Positions 51,266 through 60,044 of a stretch of DNA of 64,000 nt are shown here, piece after piece. Positions within the stretch are counted from its first letter, which is position 1; the number at the start of each line of letters is the position of its first letter. The notes under the pieces were generated by a model. That model saw only the letters and a list, made by a program, of their open reading frames with translations, had not been told where the DNA came from and ran no database searches. The DNA is taken from NCBI GenBank assembly GCA_030403585.1, contig JAUEPE010000001.1:62001-126000 (forward strand). Reading direction: 5' to 3'. Made by a program: the position numbers and the translations under genes. This DNA is from Frankia sp. RB7. GTDB lineage: Bacteria; Pseudomonadota; Alphaproteobacteria; Rhizobiales; Xanthobacteraceae.

Positions 51266-52702
51266 TCATGTGGATTCTCCCACCTTTTGCGTTGGCCGCG
51301 TGACGACGGCCTGCGGCACGTCATAGGCGTTGAGTGAAGCCCAGTGGTGAGCAATATCGGCGCGGAACAGGCCGCGCGTCAGGCCATTAACCAGTTTCGG
51401 AACAGCAGTCGTCATCGCGTTGATCGACGATCCCGACGGGCCAAAGCTCATGGTGGAGGCGATGGCGAAGAGGTGGATGTCGGAAATCCACGGCGTCTCA
51501 CCCGGCACGCGCTCGGTGAAGGCATAATCGTCGGCGAGATAGGGAAAGCGGCCAAGCCGCGCGTTGCATTCGTTTTCCGGCGGCTGATAGCGGTCGGCCC
51601 AAGTCGCGATATTGCCGGCAAACTGGCGCAGCTCGCCGCGTTCGGCAAAATTCATGTCGATGCCGGTGCCGCAGATGACGAAATCCGCCGTGACGGTGCC
51701 GCGCGGCGTCTGCAATTCGATTCCTGCGCCGGTCTCTCGCGCCGCCTCGAGCGGTGCAGCTTCGTGCAGCGTGAAATTGGCCTGACGTGCACAGCGGTCG
51801 TAGGTCGGTTGCGGAAACCCTTCGCGCATTTCGAGGATCTTGCGCATGAAGCGCCAGCGCCAGGAATCATCGAGATCGCTGAGATGCCGCAGGAAGCCGC
51901 GGAAGGTCAGCCATCGGTAGGGCTGGATCAATTGAATCTGCGTGCGCCGGCACAGCAGATGCACCTCGTCAGCGCCCGCCTCGAGCGCGGTCGCCGCATT
52001 ATCGAAGGCGGATGCGCCCGCCCCGATCACGGCCACGCGCTTGCCGCGAAGGCTTTCGAAATCGATATCGTCGGCCACGGTTGCGATCGAACCTGATGGC
52101 AGATGGCGCAGCGGCTGCGGGATCATCCAGCTGCCCATGCCTTCCTGCCCGGTCGCCAGCACGATTTTTCGCGCATAGAGCGTCTCGATGCCGTCGGCGC
52201 GTTTCACGTGCGCGGCGAGCAAGCCATCTGCGGCCGGCGCGATCTCCAGAAGCTCGCAGCCATTGCGCACCGGCAGTCCAACCGTTCGGCGCAGCCACAG
52301 CAGATATTCCGCCCAGTGCCCGCGCGGGATGAGGTCGAGCTTCTGCCAGCTCTCCTGGCCGAAGCGCGCTTCGTGCCACGATTGGTAGGTCAGGCTCGGA
52401 ATATCGAGGTCCGGGCCGGTGTAGTCCTTCGGGCTGCGCAATGTCGGCATCCGGGCATAGGTGAGCCACGGGCCCTCCTTTCCCTCATAGGCCTTGTCGA
52501 GCAGGAGGATGTTGCTGACGCGCGAGCGCATCAAACCGAAGCCGATGGCGATGCCGGACTGGCCGGCGCCGACGACGAGGACGTCCAGCGCGGGCTTGCC
52601 ATCCGGTCCCGATTCTGGAGGGAGCCATGCGGCGCCGGGATGCGCGATCCGCGCAAGATCGGCGCGAACATCAGCCTCGAGATTGGTCAGTGCCTCAGTC
52701 AT
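51266..52702 (-). CDS. FAD-dependent flavin-containing monooxygenase-like oxidoreductase
   Basis: A 478-residue flavoprotein with two Rossmann motifs: VVGAGQSGIAIGFGLM (FAD, about 47-62) and VAVIGAGASAFDNAATALEAGA (NADPH, about 220-241). The segment GPDLDIPSLTYQSWHEARFG is shared with group B monooxygenases, though the strict FMO/Baeyer-Villiger fingerprint is not obvious. ATG 52702 overlaps the SDR stop (ATGA), which favours it over an upstream start. It is the last gene of the hydantoinase-epimerase-SDR-monooxygenase run. Confidence 0.87.
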   Translation of the reverse strand: MTEALTNLEADVRADLARIAHPGAAWLPPESGPDGKPALDVLVVGAGQSGIAIGFGLMRSRVSNILLLDKAYEGKEGPWLTYARMPTLRSPKDYTGPDLDIPSLTYQSWHEARFGQESWQKLDLIPRGHWAEYLLWLRRTVGLPVRNGCELLEIAPAADGLLAAHVKRADGIETLYARKIVLATGQEGMGSWMIPQPLRHLPSGSIATVADDIDFESLRGKRVAVIGAGASAFDNAATALEAGADEVHLLCRRTQIQLIQPYRWLTFRGFLRHLSDLDDSWRWRFMRKILEMREGFPQPTYDRCARQANFTLHEAAPLEAARETGAGIELQTPRGTVTADFVICGTGIDMNFAERGELRQFAGNIATWADRYQPPENECNARLGRFPYLADDYAFTERVPGETPWISDIHLFAIASTMSFGPSGSSINAMTTAVPKLVNGLTRGLFRADIAHHWASLNAYDVPQAVVTRPTQKVGEST

Positions 52703-53448
52703 GCGACGAGCCAACCTCCGTCGACCACCATCACAGTACCGGTCGTGAACGAGGATGCATCGCTGGCCAGATGCAGCGCGGCTTGCGCGATCTCTTCCGC
52801 CTGACCGAACCGCTTCATGGCATGGCGGTTGCGGGAGGCTTCGCGCACTTCCTCCGAACTGGCGTGACGGGCAAAGCTGCGGCGAAGCATCGGCGTGTCG
52901 ATCGCGCCAGGCGCAATCGCGTTGACGCGAATGCCATCAGTCGCAAAATCCACCGCCATCGTCCGCGTCAGGCTGACGATTGCGCCTTTGGCGGCGATAT
53001 AGGCGCTGTTACCCTTGCCGCCGGCAATCGCAAGCTGCGACGCCAAAGTGATGATCGAGCCGCTCCTCTGCCGCTGCATCTGCGGCACCGCAGCTCGCGC
53101 CCACAGCCAGGTGCCGCCGACATTGGCGCGGAACACCGCGTCCCAGTCCGCCGGATCGGTCGTCAGCACCGTGCCACCGCAGGAGAAGCCGGCGGCGGTC
53201 ATGAGGATGTCGAGCCGGCCATGCCGCGCGATGACCTCGCCGACAACAGTTTCCGCGAAACCGGCATCGCCGACGTCGCCGACATGCGTCGTTGCCTCGC
53301 CAACGAGGCTCAGCGCTTCCTGAAGTCCAGCGGCATCGCGATCGACCAAAGCGAGATGCGCGCCTTCGTCTGCAAACAGCTTTGCGCTAGCGCGGCCGAT
53401 GCCCGAAGCTGCTCCCGTGATGATGGCTGTGCGCCCTTGCAGCCTCAT
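52699..53448 (-). CDS. Short-chain dehydrogenase/reductase (SDR)
   Basis: A 249-residue classical SDR. The cofactor motif is TGAASGIG (about 11-18), an acidic residue after strand 2 (LVDRDAAG) indicates NAD preference, the catalytic Ser region is ITLASQLA and the YxxxK motif is YIAAK. It is one base apart from the epimerase gene upstream and overlaps the monooxygenase gene by 4 bases. The substrate is unknown; an alcohol or carbonyl intermediate of the cluster's pathway is likely. Confidence 0.92.
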   Translation of the reverse strand: MRLQGRTAIITGAASGIGRASAKLFADEGAHLALVDRDAAGLQEALSLVGEATTHVGDVGDAGFAETVVGEVIARHGRLDILMTAAGFSCGGTVLTTDPADWDAVFRANVGGTWLWARAAVPQMQRQRSGSIITLASQLAIAGGKGNSAYIAAKGAIVSLTRTMAVDFATDGIRVNAIAPGAIDTPMLRRSFARHASSEEVREASRNRHAMKRFGQAEEIAQAALHLASDASSFTTGTVMVVDGGWLVA

Positions 53449-53449
53449 G

Positions 53450-54424
53450 TCAGATCCACTCCTTGTGCTGCTTCCACCATGCGCTCATGGCGGCGGCGGA
53501 CTCGGCGCAGCCAAACCGCGTGCGCCAGCCGAATTCGTCAGCCATCCGCGTCACCGACAGCGGTGCGCGGTGGGGGCCATGCAGCTTGATGACGGTCTTC
53601 TCTGCGGGCACCGCGAGCCGGCACTCAAGGCCGGGACTTAACGCCGCAAAAGCCTTACCCCATTGCAGCGCAGGCCATAACCTGCCGCTGGAGATGTTGT
53701 AGAGCCGGTGGCGAGGGCGCTCGGCTTCAACCAGTATCGCGACAGCTTCAGCGGCGTCCGGCGCGTAGATCCAGTCCCGCATGCCCGGCTCCGGCATGAC
53801 CGCCGCCTCGCCGCGGGCGAACGCCGCCAGGATCTGATACTGGAGGCTCGGCGTGTCGCGTACCGAACCGGGTCGCTCCCACGGGCCGAACACGGCGCTG
53901 AGCCGCACGCTCAGGAAATCTCCGCCAAAGAGCTCCGCATGGCGGGCGACAGATCGTTCCGAGGTGAACTTGCTGATGGCGTAGAACGAGACGGGATCGC
54001 AGGGCGTGTCCTCGTCCAGAATCTCGACCCGCGCGCCCGCGGCGCCATAGGCCGATGCTGACGAGAGATTGACAACACGACGAACGCCATGGCAGATCGC
54101 CGCAAGCAGGATCGGGATCTGCGCCATCACGTTGATCTCGAGAACGCGCGCGGTCGACGCACGTTCGAGCTCGTCGCCAGCCGTGATCGCCGCGCCGAGC
54201 ACGATCGCGTCGCAGCCCTCGGCGATGAGGGCATCAATGGCTTCTGCGTCGGTGATATCGCCCTGCACGGCTTTGAGCCGCACACCATAGTCAGCAAGCG
54301 ACCGCCGCGCCGATAGCGGCAACTCTGCGCGGTCATACAGCGTCACGTCGTGACCGCGCGCGAGCAGCGCCTCCGCAACATTGAGGCCGACAAAACCGAC
54401 TCCGCCGAAGATAATGATCTTCAT
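53450..54424 (-). CDS. NAD-dependent epimerase/dehydratase family protein
   Basis: A 324-residue extended SDR. It has GGVGFVG (about 7-13), VNLSSASAYG around the catalytic Ser and YAISK as the YxxxK motif. ATG 54424 gives the direct Rossmann start (KIIIFGGVGFVGLN). Sugar epimerisation is the family prototype, but in a catabolic operon it may act on another hydroxy or lactone substrate. It follows the hydantoinase gene by 16 bases. Confidence 0.9.
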   Translation of the reverse strand: MKIIIFGGVGFVGLNVAEALLARGHDVTLYDRAELPLSARRSLADYGVRLKAVQGDITDAEAIDALIAEGCDAIVLGAAITAGDELERASTARVLEINVMAQIPILLAAICHGVRRVVNLSSASAYGAAGARVEILDEDTPCDPVSFYAISKFTSERSVARHAELFGGDFLSVRLSAVFGPWERPGSVRDTPSLQYQILAAFARGEAAVMPEPGMRDWIYAPDAAEAVAILVEAERPRHRLYNISSGRLWPALQWGKAFAALSPGLECRLAVPAEKTVIKLHGPHRAPLSVTRMADEFGWRTRFGCAESAAAMSAWWKQHKEWI

Positions 54425-54440
54425 CGCGCGCAATCCACCA

Positions 54441-55910
54441 TCACAGCAGTTTTGCTCCAAAATTCCGTTCCGGGTCCATGTCGGCGACGAGCCGGCCCGT
54501 CGGCTTCGCCGCCTCGCCGCCGCTCCGCGCAAGGAACTTGCCGCTGCCCGCGTTGGCGAGGCACTTGTCGCCGTCGATGATCACGCAGCCACGCGAGAGC
54601 ACGGTTGTGGGCCAGCCCTTCAGCTTGCGGCCCGCAAACGGCGTGTAACCGGCAAGATCGTGCATCATCTCGTCGGCGATCGTCGTCTCGCGATTGGGAT
54701 CCCAGATCGCGATATCGGCGTCGGCGCCGACCGCGATCGAGCCCTTGCGCGGATGCAGATTGTAGATCTTTGCCGGCGCCGTCGAAGTCAACTCGACGAA
54801 CTTTTCGAGGCCGAGCCGTCCTTTCGACACCATCGCGTCGAACAGCAGCGGCAGCCGCAGCTCCAGTCCCGGCAGGCCGTTCGCGACCTGCTTGAAGTTC
54901 GGATTGGGGCCAGCGCGCAGCTTGCCGGTCTCGTCATAACGATACGGCGCGTGGTCCGACGAGATGGTCTGGAGATCACCGAGCGACAGCGCCTGCCATA
55001 ACGCCTCCTGGTCCGAATGCGTGCGCGGCGGCGGGCTGCACATCCACTTGGCCCCTTCCGCGCCGGGCTTGTCGAGATCATCAGCCGTGAGGAACAAATA
55101 TTGCGGACAGGTCTCGGCGAACACCTTGAGCCCCTGCCCGCGCGAGTCGCGGATGACCTTGGCGCCTTCGGCGGTCGAGACATGGAAGATCATGATGGGC
55201 TGATCGATCAGCGCCGCCATGCCGATCAGCCGGGTGAACGCTTCCGCTTCCGAGACGCGCGCGTGGCTGACGGCGTGGTATTTCGGCATCGTGTAGCCGC
55301 GCGCGAGCAGCCGCTTCACCATCCAGGCGATGATGCCGTGATTTTCGGCGTGCGCACACAGCATCGCACCGGACTGACGTGCGGCGAGGAGGATGTCGAG
55401 CAGCGGCTCGTCGTCGACCTTGAGCCGGTCGTAAGTCATGAAGATCTTGATCGAGGCGTGGCCCTGCTTCACCAGCGCAGGGATGTGCTCTTCGACCGTC
55501 TCCTTGGTCGCGTCCGCGATGATCATGTGGAAGGCGTAGTCGATCACCGCGCCCTTCTTCGCCAGCGCGTGATAGTCCTCCACCACCTGCGGCAGCTTCA
55601 TACCGACGTGTTGGGCGGCGAATGGGATCACCGTGGTCGTACCGCCAAAGGCTGCCGACACGGTCGCGCTTTCAAATGTGTCGGCATTCATGATGCCGGC
55701 GGCAGACAGCTGCTCGATATGGGCGTGACTGTCGACGCCGCCCGGCAGCACCAGCTTGCCACGCGCGTCGATCTCGCGCTTGGCGGGCGGAAGCCCGCGG
55801 CCGATGGCTGCGATGGTCTCGCCGGAGATGGCGACATCGGCCTCGAAGACATCCGTCGTTGTAGCGACGCGTCCACCGCGGATGATCAGGTCGTAAACTG
55901 GTTCAGTCAT
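54441..55910 (-). CDS. Dihydropyrimidinase/D-hydantoinase
   Basis: A 489-residue cyclic-amidohydrolase. Metal ligands are in DSHAHIE (His62, His64), the carbamylated lysine in HASIKIFMTY (Lys155), then further His (AHAENHGI, IMIFHVSTAEGAK) and the metal Asp in SSDHAPYRYDE. It opens hydantoin or dihydropyrimidine rings to N-carbamoyl acids, which the nitrilase-family enzyme at 57300 can hydrolyse further. GGAGTGCCGC precedes the ATG. It is divergent from the racemase gene across 56 bases. Confidence 0.93.
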   Translation of the reverse strand: MTEPVYDLIIRGGRVATTTDVFEADVAISGETIAAIGRGLPPAKREIDARGKLVLPGGVDSHAHIEQLSAAGIMNADTFESATVSAAFGGTTTVIPFAAQHVGMKLPQVVEDYHALAKKGAVIDYAFHMIIADATKETVEEHIPALVKQGHASIKIFMTYDRLKVDDEPLLDILLAARQSGAMLCAHAENHGIIAWMVKRLLARGYTMPKYHAVSHARVSEAEAFTRLIGMAALIDQPIMIFHVSTAEGAKVIRDSRGQGLKVFAETCPQYLFLTADDLDKPGAEGAKWMCSPPPRTHSDQEALWQALSLGDLQTISSDHAPYRYDETGKLRAGPNPNFKQVANGLPGLELRLPLLFDAMVSKGRLGLEKFVELTSTAPAKIYNLHPRKGSIAVGADADIAIWDPNRETTIADEMMHDLAGYTPFAGRKLKGWPTTVLSRGCVIIDGDKCLANAGSGKFLARSGGEAAKPTGRLVADMDPERNFGAKLL

Positions 55911-55926
55911 GCGGCACTCCGTGATA

Positions 55927-55937
55927 TGCCTGAGGCA
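55927..55937. promoter_or_regulatory. Palindrome in the hydantoinase-racemase divergent promoter
   Basis: TGCCTGAGGCA, perfect 5-bp arms around a central G, in the middle of the only 56 bases that separate the divergent start codons. A position suited to an operator that controls both genes; no specific regulator can be assigned. Confidence 0.35.
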
Positions 55938-55966
55938 ACTTGTCGTAATTTCGCAGGAAGACCATC

Positions 55967-56629
55967 ATGTCCCGGCCGCGCATTCTCGTCATCAATCCGA
56001 ACTCCAACGCCATCGTCACGAAAGGTCTGGAGGATGCGCTGAAGCCGCTCGATTTTGAGGGCGGCCCGGAACTGGTCTGCCAGACGCTGGCCGAGGGTCC
56101 GTTCGGCATCGAGAGCCAGGCCGATGTCGATGGCGTCGCGATGCCGCTGCGAAAACTGGTCGAAGGCGACAACAGTTCGGCCGCCTTCGTGATCGCCTGC
56201 TACAGCGATCCAGGGCTTCAGGTCTGTCGCGAAGGCACCGACCGGCCCGTATTCGGCATCGCCGAGTGCGGCGTGCTGACGGCCCTGGCCCGCGCCGAGA
56301 CGTTTGGCGTCATTGCGATTGCCCAGCGCTCGATCCCGCGGCACATGCGCTACCTCAGGCAGATGGGACTGACCGAGCGTCTCGCTGGCGAGCGCCCCCT
56401 TAACATGAGCGTCGCGGAGACCGCTTCGGGCGAAGGCACGCTCGCAAAGATGATCGACATCGGCCGCACGCTGCGCGACGAGGACGGCGCCCGCGCCATC
56501 GTGATGGGCTGCGCCGGCATGGCGCGCCACCGCCGTCCGCTGGAAGACGCGCTCGGTATTCCCGTCATCGACCCGACCCAGGCGGCCGTCACCATGGCGC
56601 TGGGGGCGGTGCAGTTCTCGCGTCACTAG
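55967..56629 (+). CDS. Aspartate/glutamate (hydantoin) racemase-family protein
   Basis: A 220-residue protein of the Asp/Glu/hydantoin racemase family. The catalytic cysteines are Cys78 (FVIACYSD) and Cys182 (IVMGCAGM); the N-terminus RILVINPNSN is the hydantoin racemase type. It would interconvert enantiomers of a 5-substituted hydantoin so that the stereoselective hydantoinase and carbamoylase can use both. It is the only plus-strand gene in this cluster. Its TAG stop overlaps the TAG stop of the convergent flavin reductase gene within a single CTAG. Confidence 0.88.
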   Translation: MSRPRILVINPNSNAIVTKGLEDALKPLDFEGGPELVCQTLAEGPFGIESQADVDGVAMPLRKLVEGDNSSAAFVIACYSDPGLQVCREGTDRPVFGIAECGVLTALARAETFGVIAIAQRSIPRHMRYLRQMGLTERLAGERPLNMSVAETASGEGTLAKMIDIGRTLRDEDGARAIVMGCAGMARHRRPLEDALGIPVIDPTQAAVTMALGAVQFSRH

Positions 56630-57294
56630 GCGTCCTTCAGCTCTCGAGTGTTGCGGCGCGCGAGCCATTGCGCATGGCTCTCGCGCGCCAGCGCAAACGT
56701 ATCCCGCTGCGTCGTGTAGAGATTGCCGAACATGCGGCCGATCGGCCGGTAAGCCTCGAGATCGACATACATGTTGGCCTCGTCGACCAGGCCTTCGCGG
56801 GCGTGAACCCGCAGCACTTCTCCGACCAGCAGCTCGCGGTCGGGCGAAAATTTCAGCACGACATGGCGCCGGCATTCGAGCGCGAATGGCGCTGCGGCGA
56901 GCCGTGGTACCTTTATGTCAACCGAGGGAACCGTCGCAAGCCCGGTCGCCGCAACCTCGCTATCACCGGAAGGGAAATCAACCGCGCAATCGTTCATCGT
57001 CGTCGACAGCGCCTCGTCCACCATGTGCACGACGAACTCGCCATTGCGATGGATGTTGCGCGTCGTGTCCTTCGGGCTGTGATCCGGCTTGTGTTGAAGC
57101 CCGAGCACGATCAGCGCAGGACTCTCGGAGAAGACGTTGAAGAAGCTGAACGGCGCGGCATTGACCGCCCCGTTCTCGTCCAGCGTCGTCACCAGCGCAA
57201 TCGGCCGCGGCACCACCACGCCGCAGAGCAGCTTGTAGCGGTCGCGCGGGTCAAGCTCGCGCAGCGAAATACCCGATTTGCCCTTGTCCGCCAT
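56626..57294 (-). CDS. Flavin reductase-like domain protein
   Basis: A 222-residue protein with a flavin reductase-like (FMN-binding split barrel) domain: DPRDRYKLLCGVVVPRPIALVTT (N-terminal), NAAPFSFFNVFSESPALIVLG and KDTTRNIHRNGEFVVHMV. It can supply reduced flavin to a partner oxygenase or act on its own. ATG 57294 with GGAGAA nine bases upstream is preferred to the in-frame GTG 57303, which overlaps the stop of the nitrilase-family gene. The two are translationally coupled. Confidence 0.88.
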   Translation of the reverse strand: MADKGKSGISLRELDPRDRYKLLCGVVVPRPIALVTTLDENGAVNAAPFSFFNVFSESPALIVLGLQHKPDHSPKDTTRNIHRNGEFVVHMVDEALSTTMNDCAVDFPSGDSEVAATGLATVPSVDIKVPRLAAAPFALECRRHVVLKFSPDRELLVGEVLRVHAREGLVDEANMYVDLEAYRPIGRMFGNLYTTQRDTFALARESHAQWLARRNTRELKDA

Positions 57295-57299
57295 CGGCG

Positions 57300-58232
57300 T
57301 CACTTCTCCGGCGGCGGGACGACGCCGGTTTGGCTGGTGATCAGGCTGTAATGCTCGATGCGGCGGTGCTGGGCGAAATTGAAGATCGTAGTCTTGCCAA
57401 AGGTCGTGGCGTCGAGATCGCAGGGGTGAACCAGCACCTCGTCCTCTTCCGTCTCGGCCTCCGCGACGATCTCGCCATTGGGATCGACGATCAGGCTGCC
57501 GCCAAACAGCGGGTGGCCATCCTCATTGCCGGCCTTGGCGACCGCGACCACCCAGGTCGCGTTCTGATACGCGCCGGCCTGCACGGAGAGACGGTTGTGA
57601 AACAGGCGCTTCTCGACGCCTTCCTCGCTCTTCTCCGCGTTGACGGACGGCGTGTTGTAGCCGATCAGCACCATCTCGACGCCCTGCAAGCCCATGACGC
57701 GATAGGTCTCCGGCCAGCGACGGTCGTTGCAGATCGCCATGCCGATGATGCCGCCCAGCTCGCGCCAGACATTGAAGCCGAGATCGCCCGGCTCGAAATA
57801 GCGCTTCTCCAGATGCTGGTGCGACCGCTTGGTGTCGTATTCCACATGGCCGGGCAAATGGACCTTGCGATATTTGCCGACGATCTTGCCGGACTTGTCG
57901 GTCAGGATCGCCGCGTTGAAGTGGTGGCCGTCGGGCGTCAGCTCGGCATAGCCGAAGTTCATCGCCATCTGATGCTGTGCCGCTCGCTCGAACAGCGGCT
58001 CGGTCGCTGCGCTCGGCATCTCACGCTCGAACCAGATGTCGGCCTCCGCCCGATCCTCAGAATACCAGCGCGGGAAGAACGTGGTCAGGGCCAGTTCCGG
58101 ATAGACAATCAGGTCGGCGCCTTTGGCCTTGGCTTCGTCCATCAGCGCGATCATGCGCTTGACCACGGCCTCGCGTCTGTCGGCTTTCTGGATCGGGCCC
58201 ATCTGGGCGGCGGCAACAGTGACGATACGCAT
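57300..58232 (-). CDS. N-carbamoyl-D-amino acid hydrolase-like nitrilase-superfamily enzyme
   Basis: A 310-residue carbon-nitrogen hydrolase. The Glu-Lys-Cys triad is Glu46 (IVYPELAL), Lys123 (GKYRKVHLPG) and Cys168 (MAICNDRRWPE). The CNDRRWPE context is characteristic of N-carbamoyl-D-amino acid amidohydrolases. It would release ammonia and CO2 from the carbamoyl product of the hydantoinase. It overlaps the flavin reductase gene region and follows the acyl-CoA ligase gene after 129 bases. Confidence 0.9.
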   Translation of the reverse strand: MRIVTVAAAQMGPIQKADRREAVVKRMIALMDEAKAKGADLIVYPELALTTFFPRWYSEDRAEADIWFEREMPSAATEPLFERAAQHQMAMNFGYAELTPDGHHFNAAILTDKSGKIVGKYRKVHLPGHVEYDTKRSHQHLEKRYFEPGDLGFNVWRELGGIIGMAICNDRRWPETYRVMGLQGVEMVLIGYNTPSVNAEKSEEGVEKRLFHNRLSVQAGAYQNATWVVAVAKAGNEDGHPLFGGSLIVDPNGEIVAEAETEEDEVLVHPCDLDATTFGKTTIFNFAQHRRIEHYSLITSQTGVVPPPEK

Positions 58233-58361
58233 CGGCGATTTCCTGATCTCTTGGCGAATTACTCGGCTAATTTCCTGGCGAGGCTGGGGCGCGCGGCTTC
58301 AAGGGCCCGCCCGGCGCGCAGCATAACGCAGCTTCGCGCTGTTCTGCCAGCCAAGCAGCTT

Positions 58362-60044
58362 TCATGCCGTCCGCTCCCATTCGGCGTCCTGTAAAAGCCG
58401 CCAGTTGATCTTACTGCTCGCGGTCCGCGGCAGTTCATCGACAAAAACGACGGCGCGCGGCGCCTTGTAGCTCGCCATCGCACCGCGCGCCCAGCCGACG
58501 ATGTCGTCTGCCGACGTGGTCGCGCGCGCTGCATCGTCCAGCACCACCAGCGCTTTCACGGTTTCACCACGATAATTGTCCGGCGCCGAGATGATGCAGC
58601 ATTCCCGGATCGCGCGGTTCTGGTACATCGCCGCCTCGACCTCGGCCGGCCACACCTTGAAGCCACTGACATTGATCATCCGCTTCAGGCGGTCGACCGC
58701 AAAGAAATAGCCGTCGGCGTCGCGGTAGCCGAGATCGCCCGTGCGCAGGAACCGCTTGCCCGAGAGCTCGATGAACGATTCCGCGTTGGCCTGCGGCTTG
58801 TTCCAGTATCCCTGCAACACCTGCGGCCCGTACACGACGATTTCGCCGACGACATTGTCGTCGAGCTCGATCAGGCTTCCGGGATCGACGACCCTCGCAT
58901 CGGTCTCCTGCACGGCGATGCCGAGACACTGGCGTTTTGGCGCGGCCATCGGATTGAGGTGGGTCGGCGACATCGTCTCGGTCATGCCGTAGCCCTCGAC
59001 GAAATCGAGGCCGAAGCGACCCTTCAGCCGCTCGGCCACCGCCGTCGGCATCGCCGCACCACCGCCGGTCAGCACCTTGAGCCTCGCAAAGCACCGGTCG
59101 CGGAACCGGGCGCTGGCCAGGACGTCGACGATCATGGTGGGCGCCGCGTTCCAGAACGTCACACCATAGGTCTCGAACAGATCCGGCAGCAGATCCTTGT
59201 CCCAGCGTGCCATCAACAGCAGCGTCGCGCCCGCGACGATCGCCGCATTCATCGAACCCTGCATGCCCGCGACGTGGAACAGCGGCATGAAGCCAGTCAT
59301 CACGTCGTCAGAGCCCATTCCATACCACCGCGCCTGGAGGACGGCGGTGAACAGCGCGCTGCGATGGGTATGCATGCAAGCCTTGGGCTTGCCTGTCGTG
59401 CCCGACGTGTAGGGCAGGATCATGAGATCGTCCGGCCCCGCACTCATAACACCGGGCTGCAAGCCTTGCGCGATCGCGACCGACCAGGAATGCCAGCCCG
59501 GCGACGACGGCACGTTCGACGGCGCTTCGGTCACGCAGGACGGCAGTGTGTAGGGTGTCGCGGCCGGAACCTCGTCGCGATACTGCGCGACGATGATGTA
59601 GGGAATAGCCTCGCCAACCAGCGGCGCAAACACGGAGATCAGCTCGCTGCCGATGATCGCGCCCCCCGCGCCGCTGTCCGCGGTGAGATAGTCGATCTCC
59701 GCTGTCTTGTTCATGGGATTGACGGGCACGATCACGGCGCCCGCCCTCATCACCGCGTAGTAAGAGATGACATATTGCGGCGAGTTCTGGAGTGCGACCA
59801 TGACGCGGTCGCCGCGCTTTACCCCGCAGACGCTTTGCAGGAAGCCGGCCATGGCATCGACCCGCTCGCGCAGCTCGGAATAGCTCAAGCTTGCGCCGTA
59901 GAACACCGTCGCCGGGTGCGATGGCCTGTCGTGCGCGGCACGCGCCAACGCGTCGTAAAGCGTTCCCTCCGGCATCGCGAGATGCCAGGGCTCTTCAGCC
60001 GGCCAGGCCGGCGATCGACGCGACGATGCGGGATCAGCGCTCAC
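58362..60044 (-). CDS. AMP-binding acyl-CoA ligase
   Basis: A 560-residue adenylate-forming enzyme. The ATP motif is LPYTSGTTGKPKACMHTH (about 210-227), A5 is EGYGMTE, A7/A8 is RTGDLGYRDADGYFFAVDRLK and A10 is RTASSKINWR with the catalytic Lys. It activates a carboxylic acid as CoA thioester. It overlaps the aminotransferase gene by 4 bases (ATGA-type), so the acid may be the transamination product. Substrate chain length is not inferable. Confidence 0.92.
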   Translation of the reverse strand: MSADPASSRRSPAWPAEEPWHLAMPEGTLYDALARAAHDRPSHPATVFYGASLSYSELRERVDAMAGFLQSVCGVKRGDRVMVALQNSPQYVISYYAVMRAGAVIVPVNPMNKTAEIDYLTADSGAGGAIIGSELISVFAPLVGEAIPYIIVAQYRDEVPAATPYTLPSCVTEAPSNVPSSPGWHSWSVAIAQGLQPGVMSAGPDDLMILPYTSGTTGKPKACMHTHRSALFTAVLQARWYGMGSDDVMTGFMPLFHVAGMQGSMNAAIVAGATLLLMARWDKDLLPDLFETYGVTFWNAAPTMIVDVLASARFRDRCFARLKVLTGGGAAMPTAVAERLKGRFGLDFVEGYGMTETMSPTHLNPMAAPKRQCLGIAVQETDARVVDPGSLIELDDNVVGEIVVYGPQVLQGYWNKPQANAESFIELSGKRFLRTGDLGYRDADGYFFAVDRLKRMINVSGFKVWPAEVEAAMYQNRAIRECCIISAPDNYRGETVKALVVLDDAARATTSADDIVGWARGAMASYKAPRAVVFVDELPRTASSKINWRLLQDAEWERTA

